Notes under the pieces: generated by a model
What the model saw: the letters and a program-made list of their open reading frames with translations, nothing else
What the model was told of the DNA's origin: nothing
Databases searched by the model: none
Assembly (NCBI GenBank): GCA_937944175.1
Contig: CALDZW010000069.1
Span: forward strand, 1-19,177
Length of the DNA stretch: 19,177 nucleotides
DNA from: an uncultured Candidatus Altimarinota bacterium
GTDB taxonomy: Bacteria; Patescibacteriota; Gracilibacteria; BD1-5; UBA6164
Direction: 5' to 3'
Shown: in pieces, positions 8,903 through 17,326 of the stretch
How the letters are laid out: each line of letters begins with the position of its first letter
How positions within the stretch are numbered: the stretch's first letter is position 1
Translations under genes and position numbers: made by a program

Positions 8903-10210
8903 ATGGCACAATTACAACATACACGTTTGAAACTCACTATTATACTCTCAAGTATAGTAGCATTATTGTTTTTTGTTGTTTGAGAAAGTTTTTTTGGTTT
9001 CAAATTTTATAGCAATACTGCCAAGATCAAATCAGAAGTTACGAATATACAGCAAATCATTTCTAGTGAATCTCAAGAAATTTTTAATTTTATACAAAAT
9101 CAAGAATCTTGATGAGAAAACACAAATAATGATACTGAAATTAACAAAATACTCAGCTTCACTAAAAAGCTTTTTGAAGATCCAAATACTACTTTTGAAG
9201 ATATAGGAGGCAAACAAGATGTAGCCGATATTATTATAAAATGAAAATCAGAGTTTAGTTTCTTTGATCAAAAGGTAATTTTTTATGACCCAAGTAACAA
9301 AAAAGTTCTCTATTCAAATATATGAGATGCAAATGATATTAATATTGATGAATTCATTCTTCAAAATAATTGAGTCAGCTATAGTGCTGATCTTGTTCAG
9401 TACAAATTTAAACTCATAGATATAGTCTGAGTTACATTTATCAAAAGAGAATATACCAGTCATGAGTTTTTCACTGACACATGAATGTTGTTATTATTTA
9501 TCTTATTATTTTCTTTAGTATTTTTTGCTCTTGGAAGTTATTTTATAAAAAGAATTTTCAAGCCTGTTGAAGAAAATATAAGAGAAATGGATAATTTCAT
9601 TGATAATGCCTGACATGAGCTAAAAACTCCACTAGCAGCAATTAGTTCATCAAGCCAACTACTGAAGGAAATAAAAAATTATGAAGAAGATTTGGTTCAA
9701 GAAATAATAGTAGAATCCAATAAATCTAATGAGATTATCCAAGCCTTGAGATCACTTTCAAAAATATCAATTCATTCAAAATCAGAATCTCTTTCTCTCA
9801 ATTCTGAAATATCTAGGGCTGTTGAGTGAATGCAACAAGTAGCAAAAAGTAAAAATATAAGTCTAATTTTTGAGCAAAAAGCAGATTCAGAAATTCAGGT
9901 AAATAAGAATTACTTATACATTCTTCTCACTAATTTAATATGAAATGCTATTAAATATAATAAAACCTGATGAAGTGTCACTGTTGAATCTTCTTCCTGA
10001 GAAATAACAATATCTGATACTGGGATATGAATTCCAAAAGATAAACTCAGTAGTGTATTTGAAAGGTTTTTCAGATGAAATAATCACCAAAATATCTGAT
10101 GATATGGCTTATGACTCTCTCTCGTTAAAAAAATATGTGATATTTATAATTGGAAAATCTCAGTTGAAAGTATTGAGTGAGTTGGAACAAAGATAAAGAT
10201 ATTGATCTAA
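8903..10210 (+). CDS. Membrane sensor histidine kinase
   Basis: 435 residues. Transmembrane segment 1 is at about 11-33, an extracytoplasmic sensor loop of about 160 residues follows, and segment 2 is at 195-216. A short linker without a recognisable full HAMP domain leads to the HisKA H box NAGHELKTPLAA with phospho-His238. The HATPase_c domain has the N box NLIGNAIKYNKTGG (about 344-357), G1 box DTGIGIP (372-378), FERFFRG (F box) and G2 box GYGLGLS (400-406). Several of these invariant glycines are TGA, which is strong evidence for TGA=Gly. The sensor loop has no recognised domain, so the signal is unknown. It probably phosphorylates the response regulator encoded just upstream. The start at 8903 follows a small hairpin; a second ATG at 8892 is out of frame. 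Stop is TAA. Confidence 0.93.
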
Positions 10211-10244
10211 AAGAACACTTATACTTTACTTTCAAAAAATATAC

Positions 10245-10272
10245 ATATAAACACTGTAAGTTTATATCTTTT
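10245..10272 (+). terminator. Candidate terminator after the histidine kinase gene
   Basis: A perfect 8-bp inverted repeat (ATATAAAC / GTTTATAT) with a 7-nt loop is followed by CTTTTTAA, 35 bp past the kinase stop and 18 bp before the SulP ATG. The all-AT-biased stem is weak. It may separate the two-component genes from the transporter gene. Confidence 0.45.
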
Positions 10273-10289
10273 TAATGCACTACAATTTT

Positions 10290-11864
10290 ATGTTTCTAAT
10301 TCATTACCTCCAAAAACACAACTTTATTGATCTAGAAAAAAAGGGACAAATAAAGGCAGATATTCTTTCTGGTTTAACTGTTGCATTAGCTCTGATTCCT
10401 GAAGCAATAGCATTTAGCTTTGTAGCTGAAGTGAATCCTATGGTCTGACTGTGGGCTGCTTTTATCATGTGAATAATCACAGCAATATTTGGTGGGAGAC
10501 CAGGGATGATCAGTGGTGCTACCTGAGCTATGGCTGTTGTTATGACCTCACTTGTTGTGAGCCATTCAGTGGAATTTCTTTTCGCTGCAGTTATTCTAGC
10601 ATGAATTATACAAATACTCTTTTGAGTTTGTAAACTTTGAAAACTCATTAGATTGATTCCTCATCCTGTCATGCTTGGTTTTGTAAACTGACTGGCAATT
10701 ATTATTTTCTTAGCTCAAGTAGGACAATTTAAAGTAGGATGAGAATGGATTAGTGGAACGGCCATGATTATTATGGCATTGCTTATCTTGCTTACTATGT
10801 GAATTATTCATTATCTTCCAAGACTGACTAAGGCTTTGCCCTCTTGATTGGTTGCAATAGTTATTGTTACCCTCCTTGTTTTGTATGTCCCTGCACTTCA
10901 AGAAGTAAGAACTGTAGCATCATATCTCAAAGAAAATTGATTTGATACTCTCATTGGAGCATTTCCATCTTTTCATATTCCAAATATTCAAATAGCTTTT
11001 ATAGATATGCTTTACATCATAATTCCCTACTCTCTAATATTAGCTGTTATTTGACTTACTGAATCTCTTATGACTTTGACTCTTGTTGATGAGCTTACTG
11101 AAACCAGATGAAAAGCAAATAAAGAAGCTATAGGACAAGGAATTGCAAATACAACGTGTGGATTTTTCTGAGCCATGTGATGATGTGCTATGATTGGTCA
11201 ATCAATGATTAATATATCCAACTGATGAAGAAAAAGGCTTTCATGAATAGCTGCTTCCCTCTTTCTCATTCTCTTTGTTGTATTTGGAACAAGCCTTATT
11301 CTTATGATACCACTAGCTGCTTTAGTCTGACTTATGTTTATGGTGGTAATTGGTACTTTTGCTTGGCCAACACTCAAGATGCTCAATAAAATACCAAAAA
11401 GTGATGCCTTTGTTATGATAGCAGTAACATGTATTACGGTCATAACATGAGATCTAGCTATTGCTGTTATTGCTTGAGTCATAATTTCAGCACTTGTCTT
11501 TGCTTGGAAGAAAGCAGAGCAAATTTCAGCTAAAAGAAGTATTGATGAAAAAAACATTACCCATTATAATTTAGAATGACCCCTCTTTTTTGGCTCAATT
11601 ACTAAGTTTAAAGATCTGTTTGATATTCACAATGATACAGATGAAATTGTCATTGATTTTGCTGGCTCCAAAGTAATGGATCATTCAGCTATTGAAGCCA
11701 TAAATAACCTCACAGGAAAATATAAAAAAGCGTGAAAAAAGCTTCACCTCAGACATCTTTCTCCTGATTGTCGTAAACTAATAAAAGATGCTCACAAAAT
11801 TATTGACATCAATGTATTAGAAGATCCTAAATACAGAGTTGCTGATGATGCTCTAGCTGGGTAA
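10290..11864 (+). CDS. SulP/SLC26-family anion transporter with C-terminal STAS domain
   Basis: 524 residues. SulP proteins move sulfate, bicarbonate or other anions, often with Na+ or H+. The N-terminal signature region is clear: KADILSGLTVALALIPEAIAF (split here over residues about 26-45), followed by FGGRPGMISGATGAMAVV, which is the substrate-site region typical of the family. About ten further hydrophobic segments follow, including GGCAMIGQSMINI. The cytoplasmic STAS domain spans about 420-524 (EIVIDFAGSKVMDHSAIEAI), where anti-sigma-antagonist-like proteins have a Ser/Thr. Dozens of helix glycines are TGA. Long antisense reading frames on the minus strand here are shadows. The substrate cannot be settled from the sequence; bicarbonate or sulfate are the usual candidates. 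The gene stands alone between a weak terminator and a hairpin. Confidence 0.93.
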
Positions 11865-11870
11865 ATAAGA

Positions 11871-11908
11871 ATACTTATGTTCTTAACCTCTTCTTAAGAT
11901 AGAAGTAT
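11871..11908 (+). terminator. Hairpin downstream of the SulP gene
   Basis: ATACTT pairs with AAGTAT and TCTTAA pairs with TTAAGA across a 7-nt loop, with a small internal mismatch. It lies 6 bp after the SulP stop. No T run follows, so it may be a processing or stability hairpin rather than an intrinsic terminator. Confidence 0.35.
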
Positions 11909-11922
11909 ATTATACATATAAT
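11894..11922 (+). promoter_or_regulatory. Candidate sigma-70-type promoter for the 97-aa lipoprotein
   Basis: TTAAGA (11894-11899) and a perfect TATAAT (11917-11922) are 17 bp apart, 26 bp before the ATG at 11948. The -35 overlaps the hairpin after the SulP gene. In such AT-rich DNA chance matches are common. Confidence 0.4.
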
Positions 11923-11947
11923 TACTTATTATATTATATACGAGGCT

Positions 11948-12241
11948 ATGAAATTATTTATTTATAGTATTGTCCTTCTAGGAATACTGACATCATGTGG
12001 GTATGATGAATTTAAAGATGTTATTAATAGCTCAAAGCAAGTATCTGCTGTCAGCTATTCTGATTCCGGAAAGAACTCAGAAAAAACTGGAATTGAAAAA
12101 GAAATTATTGATATACAAGAAGACATTGAAAGTTCCCTTGGCCTCACTCAAATGGAGAACCAAGAAGAAATTCAAGCATTAGAAGAAGAAAGAAAGAGTA
12201 TTAAAGTAGATGAAAATTATTGACTGAGTCTTGTAAAATAA
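11948..12241 (+). CDS. Small lipoprotein (97 aa), unknown function
   Basis: Signal peptide with lipobox LTSC and Cys17 (MKLFIYSIVLLGILTSCGY). The mature 80 residues are highly charged, rich in Glu, Lys and Ser, and probably helical (EKEIIDIQEDIES, EEIQALEEERKSI). Such proteins are often membrane-anchored spacers; no named family is recognised. With TGA as Gly the protein extends past 12221 by six residues (GLSLVK) to TAA. A weak GAGG lies close before the ATG, and a candidate promoter lies upstream. Its N-terminal style resembles the lipoprotein at 819, but without an FMN_bind-like domain. Confidence 0.8.
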
Positions 12242-12288
12242 TTTTTTTACTTTTTATATTTTTTTTATACTATACTGTTACACTCTTT

Positions 12289-12380
12289 GGAAAGGTGTCA
12301 GAGTGGTCGAATGAGCACGCTTGGAAAGCGTGTGTAGTGTTTTTATGCTACCGTGGGTTCGAATCCCATCCTTTCCGCCA
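12289..12380 (+). tRNA. tRNA-Ser, anticodon GGA
   Basis: A 92-nt class II tRNA with encoded CCA end. The acceptor stem GGAAAGG pairs with CCTTTCC, discriminator G, then CCA at 12378-12380. The anticodon stem CACGC/GCGTG closes the loop TTGGAAA with anticodon GGA at 12323-12325, reading TCC/TCT serine codons. A long variable arm (GTAGTG..TGCTAC) and a T arm with GGTTCGAATCC fit serine identity. Possible -10 hexamers TATACT lie at 12266 and 12271, with no good -35. Confidence 0.97.
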
Positions 12381-12404
12381 TTAAAAAAATCTAGAAGATT
12401 TTAT

Positions 12405-12432
12405 TTGCAAAAATATCTAATCTTATTATTGT
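12405..12432 (+). promoter_or_regulatory. Tentative promoter for the ilvA leader transcript
   Basis: TTGCAA (12405-12410) and TATTGT (12427-12432) are 16 bp apart, downstream of tRNA-Ser and about 26 bp before the leader-peptide ATG. This would give a short leader transcript containing the attenuator. The matches are imperfect. Confidence 0.3.
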
Positions 12433-12457
12433 AAAAAAGTAATTGCAATTCAAACAT

Positions 12458-12514
12458 ATGATTTCACAAATGCACAACATTATTATGATTATTATTCCTT
12501 TTAGACATATCTAA
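12458..12514 (+). CDS. Isoleucine-rich attenuation leader peptide upstream of ilvA
   Basis: An 18-residue ORF reading MISQMHNIIMIIIPFRHI, ending in TAA at 12512-12514. Seven of 18 residues are Ile, five of them within codons 8-13, in the leader of a gene whose enzyme feeds isoleucine synthesis. It contains no TGA. The stop codon sits inside ATCTAAGAG (12509-12517), which can pair with the 5' arm of the terminator at 12542-12574. This is the architecture of ilv-type leader-peptide attenuators. I infer that a ribosome stalled at Ile codons leaves 12509-12517 free to disrupt the terminator, and one that reaches the stop covers it and lets the terminator form. No clear Shine-Dalgarno is present, as for most genes here. 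An upstream in-frame TTG (12443) is an alternative start. Confidence 0.7.
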   Translation: MISQMHNIIMIIIPFRHI

Positions 12515-12574
12515 GAGATTTTTATCATAATAGAAATCATGAAAACCTCTTAGATTGAATCTAAGAGGTTTTTT
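12509..12574 (+). terminator. ilvA attenuator: antiterminator arm and intrinsic terminator
   Basis: The terminator (12542-12574) is a perfect inverted repeat: AACCTCTTAGATT (12544-12556), a central G, AATCTAAGAGGTT (12558-12570), then TTTT completing a six-T run, with AAAA flanking the 5' arm. It ends 20 bp before the ilvA ATG, so it would stop transcription before the gene. The competing 5' arm ATCTAAGAG (12509-12517) is complementary over 9 nt to CTCTTAGAT (12547-12555). The two structures exclude each other. The terminator cannot serve an upstream coding gene, because only the leader peptide and the tRNA precede it. Confidence 0.75.
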
Positions 12575-12594
12575 ATAACTTAACTTTTATACAA

Positions 12595-13845
12595 ATGCTG
12601 ACTCTAGAACAAATTACTGATGCAAAAAAAAGATTTGATGGAATCATTGAAACTACTCCTCTCCAGTATTCTCAAAGACTTAGTAAACAATATGATGCTA
12701 ATATATACTTAAAAAGAGAAGATCTTAATGATGTAAGGAGTTATAAAATCAGAGGTGCATACAATATGATGAGTCAGTTATCTGATGAACAAAAAGCATC
12801 TTGAGTAGTATGTGCAAGTGCTTGAAATCATGCTCAATGATTTGCAAAAAGCTGTAAACTTCTGTGATTACAATGAGTAGTTTTTATGCCAGTAACAACT
12901 CCTGGTCAAAAAGTATACAAAACTAAGCAATTTGGCTGAGGGCATGTTGAAGTCAGGCTTATATGAGATACATTTGATCAAGCTCTTCAGGAATCTCAAA
13001 AATATCAGCAACTGACTTGAGCTACGTTTGTTCATCCCTTTGATGACATACAAACTATATGTGGACAAGCAACAGTAGGATTAGAAATTCATTCTCAACT
13101 AGAACAACTCTGAAAACAGGCTGATTATATTTTGTGTCCAATTGGATGAGGATGATTTATCTCTGGTATCATATCAGCCACAAATGCATTAGAAAAAAAT
13201 GATTGTTTCGTCATTTGAATAGAGCCAGAATGAGCTCCAAGTATGCAAACAAGTATTGATCATTGATTAAATACTTCAGTAGATATTCAAGATACTTTTG
13301 TGGACTGAGCCAGTGTATGAAGAGTATGAGAACAACCATTTGAAATATGTAACAACTATTGACTTGAGGTGCTTACTTCTCCTGAAAATAGAGTTTGCTC
13401 TACAATAGAAGACTTCTTAAAAGAAGAATGAATCATTATTGAGCCAGCTTGAGCACTAGCAGCTGATGGATTAAAAGACATGTGAGAGAGAATCAAGTGA
13501 AAAACAGTTGTTGTTACCATTTCAGGTTCTAACTTTGACTTTGAAAGACTTCCTGAGGTAAAAGAAAGAAGTCTCAGATTTGAACAATTAAAAAAATACT
13601 TCTTAGTTACTTTCCCTCAAAGGCCATGAGCACTCAAAGATTTTCTTTCTTGCTTATGAGCTGATGATGATATTGAACGTTTTGAATATTTAAAGAAATC
13701 TGCAAAAAACACTGCTCCAGTTTTTATTTGACTCAAAACTACAAATAAAGATAATTGGACAGAGATTGAATCAAAAATACAGTCTCTTTGATTTAGCTAT
13801 GCTGATGTCACAAATGATGAAATGTATTTTAGTTTACTGGTATAG
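12595..13845 (+). CDS. ilvA: Threonine dehydratase (threonine ammonia-lyase), biosynthetic-type with C-terminal ACT-like domain
   Basis: PLP enzyme converting L-threonine to 2-oxobutyrate and ammonia, the first committed step to isoleucine. 416 residues, matching the short form with one regulatory domain. The PLP lysine is Lys51 in RSYKIRGAYN; SAGNHAQG is at 75-82, MPVTTPGQK at about 98-106, and the phosphate-binding GGGG at 184-187, coded GGA-TGA-GGA-TGA. The C-terminal about 90 residues (FEQLKKYFLVTFPQRPGAL, then IERFEYLK) match the IlvA ACT-like domain that binds Ile or Val. By hand count about 26 glycines are TGA and about 12 are GGN. Expression is probably controlled by the Ile attenuator directly upstream. 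ridA lies 357 bp downstream, beyond a small convergent ORF. Stop is TAG. Confidence 0.95.
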
Positions 13846-13862
13846 TTATAGAATTTTATTCA

Positions 13863-14135
13863 TTATTTTTTCTTAGTTATTGTTCTTTCTTTATCAACCA
13901 TCTTTTTTATGACTTTTTTCTGAAGTTTAGTTAAATCCCTGCCTGTACATGTTTTATAAAAATGCTTTGCAGTTGCAAAATTTGTAGTTGCAAGATAACA
14001 TTTTTGATCTATATATTTATCTTTTCAAAAATCTGTCTGTCTAAATCAATTTGGTCATTTTGTTCGCCTATCTTCAATATTACTGGATCTTGGCCTTAAG
14101 GTTCAATCAGGATTATGAATTATATAAGCTCACAT
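13863..14135 (-). CDS. Small hypothetical protein (90 aa), convergent to ilvA
   Basis: An ORF readable only with TGA=Gly, on the minus strand, filling the gap between ilvA and ridA. It reads MGAYIIHNPDGTLRP at the start, has KDKYIDQKCYLATTNF in the middle and a very basic C-terminus (KLQKKVIKKMVDKERTITKKK). No family is recognised. Two Cys (QKCYL, KTCTG) and the strong positive charge suggest a nucleic-acid-associated or ribosome-associated protein, but this is a guess. The ORF stops 17 bp from the ilvA stop. A TATAAT on the minus strand at 14147-14152 lies just upstream, leaving almost no 5' leader. Composition looks protein-like, and about four TGA codons fall at Gly-plausible positions. 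Confidence 0.6.
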
Positions 14136-14146
14136 ATATCTACTTG

Positions 14147-14183
14147 ATTATATTTATAAAAATATTACTATTATTAATATAAT
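14147..14183. promoter_or_regulatory. Divergent promoter region for the 90-aa ORF and ridA
   Basis: Two perfect TATAAT hexamers face away from each other: minus strand at 14147-14152 (12 bp from the 14135 start) and plus strand at 14178-14183 (19 bp before the ridA ATG at 14202). The -35 regions are AT-rich with no clear consensus. Confidence 0.4.
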
Positions 14184-14201
14184 ATCATATAAAAAAAAGA
14201 T

Positions 14202-14576
14202 ATGCAAATAATAAAGACAGATAATGCACCAAAAGCTTGTTGAGCCTATTCTCAGGCTATAAAAACTTGAAATCTTATATTTTGTGCTGGTCAAATATGA
14301 CTAGATCCACTTACAGATAAACTTGTTGAATGATGAACAAAAAATGAAGCTCTTCAGGTAATGAAAAATATTAGTGAAGTACTAAAAGAAGCTGATTTAC
14401 ATATATCAGATGTAGTGAAGACAACTATATTTCTAGCTGATATTGGTGACTGGGCAATTGTTAATGAAGTCTACTGAGAGTATTTTTCTCATAAGCCTGC
14501 AAGAAGTACGGTTGCAGTATCATGACTTCCAGCATGAGCTAAAGTTGAAATTGAAGTTATAGCTGAAATTACCTAA
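14202..14576 (+). CDS. ridA: RidA family reactive intermediate/imine deaminase
   Basis: RidA hydrolyses the reactive enamine/imine intermediates (2-aminocrotonate/2-iminobutyrate from Thr, 2-aminoacrylate from Ser) that IlvA-type enzymes release, protecting PLP enzymes. It is a small cytosolic trimer. 124 residues, usual length. Family landmarks: APKACGAYSQAIKTGN, FCAGQIGLDP, and the C-terminal signature RSTVAVSGLPAGAKVEIEV. Arg101 and Glu116 keep the 15-residue spacing of the catalytic Arg/Glu pair in E. coli RidA. Several motif glycines (CGAYSQ, GQIGLDP) are TGA. Its place next to ilvA matches its role. A TATAAT lies just upstream. The HAD gene follows after 8 bp, so the two are probably co-transcribed. 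Confidence 0.95.
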
Positions 14577-14584
14577 TCCCTTTT

Positions 14585-15016
14585 ATGAAAAAACAATACA
14601 TAATTTTTGACCTAGATTGAACACTTATTGACTCAACAACCAAAGATTTTTTTGAATGAACTCTTGATACATTGAATGCATTATCAAAAAATTATCAACT
14701 ATTTCTTACTTCTAGAAGCTCAATTGAAACTATTAGAGAAAAGCTAACATCTGCTTGAATCTATGAAATTTTTGATGTGGTCATGTGAGGAGATGTTATT
14801 GAAAAATCTGCTAAACACATAGAAGTATTTGAGATGTACTCAGAAGATACTAATTTTTCTCAGAAAGCAGTATATGTATGAGATAGTGAATTCGATGAGA
14901 TTATTGCTGAAGAATCGTATATACCATACATCTGCATGTGATGATGACCTTGTTTTACAAGATATACCATATCATCAATCAAACAATTAGAAGAAACAAT
15001 CAAAAAAGTAAGATAG
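14585..15016 (+). CDS. HAD-superfamily phosphatase-like hydrolase
   Basis: 143 residues, short for the family. HAD motif I is IIFDLDGTLIDS with nucleophile Asp9 and acid/base Asp11. Motif II is FLTSRSS, motif III Lys is in the IEKSAKH segment, and motif IV is VYVGDSEFDEI. Only a very small cap can fit, so it is a C0- or minimal C1-type enzyme, perhaps of the phosphoglycolate phosphatase/pyrophosphatase group; the substrate is not predictable. It starts 8 bp after ridA. Its TAG stop lies at the top of a 20-bp perfect hairpin, so the last coding codons form the 5' arm of the terminator. The glycine of motif I is TGA. Confidence 0.88.
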
Positions 15017-15039
15017 TATCTATCTTACTTTTTTGATTG
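14997..15039 (+). terminator. 20-bp perfect hairpin terminator overlapping the HAD gene end
   Basis: CAATCAAAAAAGTAAGATAG (14997-15016) pairs perfectly with CTATCTTACTTTTTTGATTG (15020-15039) around a TAT loop. The 5' arm encodes the last six codons and TAG stop of the HAD gene, and the internal T6 run follows a GC-containing apex. It closes the ridA-HAD unit. Confidence 0.8.
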
Positions 15040-15096
15040 AAGAATATATGAAAAATCATATAATACATTTATTATAATCTCATACAACATTGCTTT

Positions 15097-16227
15097 ATGA
15101 AGTTAGAAAAACAACAAAAAAGCTATATTTTCTTCGCTCTTATTGTGATAAGCTTTTGAATGATTGCCTATCCATTTCTCAATTTGATTATTTTTTCTAT
15201 AATTACTGCTTTTTTTAGTAAGTGATTCTATAGGTTGCTTCTAGAAAAAACTAAACCTGTTATTGCAATATCTATCACATGGATAGCAATATTTATTACT
15301 ATTGTATGCCCTCTTTATTTTATATCATATGTGTCATTTACTCAGGTACAGGATGTAGTCTGAGAAGTCCAAGAAATTGTAAAAAATAATCAAGAAAATA
15401 AACTCTCAATTTTTACCAATAAAGAATGAAGATCAAATGATAATGCATTAAACTTACTAAGTAGTAAAATAGAAAAATTTAAAACAAATAATGAAAAAGA
15501 ATTTAAAATTGTAGAGGATGCCATTATTGATTCTGCTAAAAAAATATGAGAATTTAGTGTTGCTAAGGTTGGTAATATCTTGAAAGAAATACCTATTTTT
15601 GTAGTAAAAGTTATTCTCTATGTCTTCCTTACAACTTCACTCTTGATCAATGGAAAAAAATTCAAGAAAACCATTAAAGCAATTATTCCTTTGAATAACT
15701 CTGTCATTGATCTGTACATATCTAGATTACAGGAAATGACAATAGGAATTGCAAAATGAAGTCTTATTGTAGCACTTATACAAGCAGTTCTTACCACAGC
15801 TTCATTTATGCTGGTAGGTATTCCCTATGCATGAATAGTATTTATGATATCATTTGTTTTGTATATTCCTATGGTATGAACAGTACTTCTCTATATTCCT
15901 GCAATCATATGGCTTGTACTTACCTGAAGTTACCTCAGTGCAATCCTCATATTCTTCTGGAACTCAATTATAGTTGCTAATGTTGATAATGTTCTTCGTG
16001 GTAGATTTGTCTCTGATGATGCAAAGGTTGATAACAGTCTGATATTTTTAAGTATGTTAAGTGGGCTCAGCTTGTTTTGAATTATGTGAGTACTCTACTG
16101 ACCATTAGTGATTATCATTTGAGTAACCTCCATTAAGATATACATGGAGATTCAAGACAAAATGAAGAAAAAAACTCTTCCAATCAAACTTCTAAAAACA
16201 AAAAGCAAAGATAAAAAAAGTAAATAA
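15097..16227 (+). CDS. AI-2E-family transporter (PerM/TqsA-like)
   Basis: 376 residues with about seven or eight transmembrane segments. Layout fits the AI-2E family: two N-terminal helices, a third helix (ISITWIAIFITIVCPLYFI), a long amphipathic hydrophilic stretch of about 120 residues (QVQDVVGEVQEIV onward), then a C-terminal helical block with GSLIVALIQAVLTT, GIPYAGIVFMI, YIPMVGTVLLYIPA and GVLYGPLVIIIG, which are family signature segments. The family includes E. coli TqsA (AI-2 export), PerM and Na+/H+ antiporters, so the substrate is open; quorum-signal transport should not be assumed. The C-terminus is a Lys-rich tail. Two TATAAT hexamers near 15056 and 15073 lie upstream, after the strong terminator. 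First gene of a five-gene run; the next starts 18 bp on. Confidence 0.9.
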
Positions 16228-16245
16228 TAACTATACCTTCCTCCT

Positions 16246-16620
16246 ATGATAGAAGCAATAAATAACACCTTTAGTTCTGATAAAGACCTAAAAATTCTTA
16301 ATTTTTATTGAGATTCCTGCCCTCCCTGTCATACATTTATGCCCCTTTTTATAGATGCAGAAAAAAGATACTGAGATGATTTTGATTTCATCATAGTAAA
16401 TTGTTGAACAAATCCTAAACTTTCACAAAAATATTGAGTGAGATCAACCCCAACAATTATTGTCCAAAAATGAGAAGAAATAGTTTTCAATAATCCTTGA
16501 GCCCCTAATTGAGTTGAACTCAAAAAGGTACTTCTTCAATTAAGTGGGAAAAATGAAGCAGATTTTAGCAAAGAAGAAAGTAGTCCTGAAAACAAGAAAA
16601 GATTTTTTTGATTATTTTAA
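16246..16620 (+). CDS. Thioredoxin-like protein with CPPC active site
   Basis: 124 residues, thioredoxin-sized. NFYGDSCPPCHTFMPLF carries the redox pair Cys25/Cys28 in a CPPC motif rather than the usual CGPC. The cis-proline loop is YGVRSTPTIIVQKG, and the order of elements is that of a thioredoxin fold. There is no signal peptide, so it should be cytosolic, where it could reduce disulphides using a thioredoxin reductase. CPPC is seen in some thioredoxins and glutaredoxin-like proteins and shifts the redox potential relative to CGPC. A third Cys (VNCGTN) is present. The C-terminal 25 residues are a polar tail. It lies 18 bp after the AI-2E-family gene. Confidence 0.93.
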
Positions 16621-16650
16621 TTTTTTTTAAATATATAATCACTTCAGAAA

Positions 16651-17316
16651 ATGCTCAACTCTGTATCTGCTATTACTCAATGAAAAGAATTCTCACAAGA
16701 AGATATATGAGAAAAGTTTATAGATGACATTAAATCTCTTGTAAAATCTATTATAGAAAATCCTGAGCTTGTGAAAATTGTTTATAATCATGTCTGAATC
16801 TTCAGAATATTTTTATGCACTTGAGAACGCTATGATATAACCATACATGTCTATACAGGAGATACAGAGATAGAAACTAAAGACCATAGCCATTGATATA
16901 GTTTTATTAGTAGGCCCTGTGTACACTGAATTCATGAAAGACTCAAGCTATTTCATGAATGAAAAAATGCAACGTCTGAGGATGTATATCAATTTAGTTT
17001 ATGAGAGAATTCTCTCATACCTACAAAAAGAAAGTGAAGTCTAGAAAATATTTGAAGTCGTTTTAATAGGAAAAATCAATGGTATTCTCTCCCTAATACA
17101 ATAAATAATACCCAACTTCTTCATAATAATACTATTGTTCCGTGAGAAGTAACCATTATTATAAAAGATCACGAATATGACAAAAAATTCACCTGATGAC
17201 CATTTAAATCATCAATTGATGTTGATAATGATAAAATAGGTATTCCTCCTACTGAAATTACAGAAAATGATATAAAAAGAAAAGTACTAATATATGCATT
17301 GCACAATATTTCTTAA
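16651..17316 (+). CDS. Unrecognised protein with HSHG motif, possible cupin-like metal site (221 aa)
   Basis: I do not recognise a named family. There is no signal peptide or transmembrane segment. The middle looks like a double-stranded beta-helix: YDITIHVYTGDTEIE, then KDHSHGYSFISRPCVHGIHERL (residues about 77-98). His79 and His81 in HSHG, with His92 and His95 and Cys90 nearby, could make a cupin-type metal site such as in cysteine dioxygenase-like proteins. A later EVTIIIKDHEY strand would fit the second cupin half. This is a fold guess only. It sits in an operon-like run between thioredoxin (30 bp upstream) and the YjjX-like NTPase (10 bp downstream). More than a dozen TGA codons occur. 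Stop is TAA. Confidence 0.72.
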
Positions 17317-17326
17317 TAATACACTT

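Noticed and set aside
10304..11557. Minus-strand ORFs of 114 and 119 codons opposite the SulP gene
   Set aside because: They are shadows of a highly conserved plus-strand membrane protein; TGA-rich helices on the plus strand give TCA on the other, creating spurious open frames.
12289..12380. tRNA-Ser as an integration site for a mobile element
   Set aside because: No integrase, direct repeat of the tRNA 3' end or change in gene character was seen nearby.
12381..12594. T-box riboswitch upstream of ilvA
   Set aside because: I see no T-box consensus (AGGGTGGNACCGCG-like) or Stem I specifier structure. The leader peptide plus two exclusive hairpins explains the region.
15097..16227. Evidence for AI-2 quorum sensing
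   Set aside because: The AI-2E family name covers transporters with various substrates, and no luxS or Lsr-like gene is present in the window.
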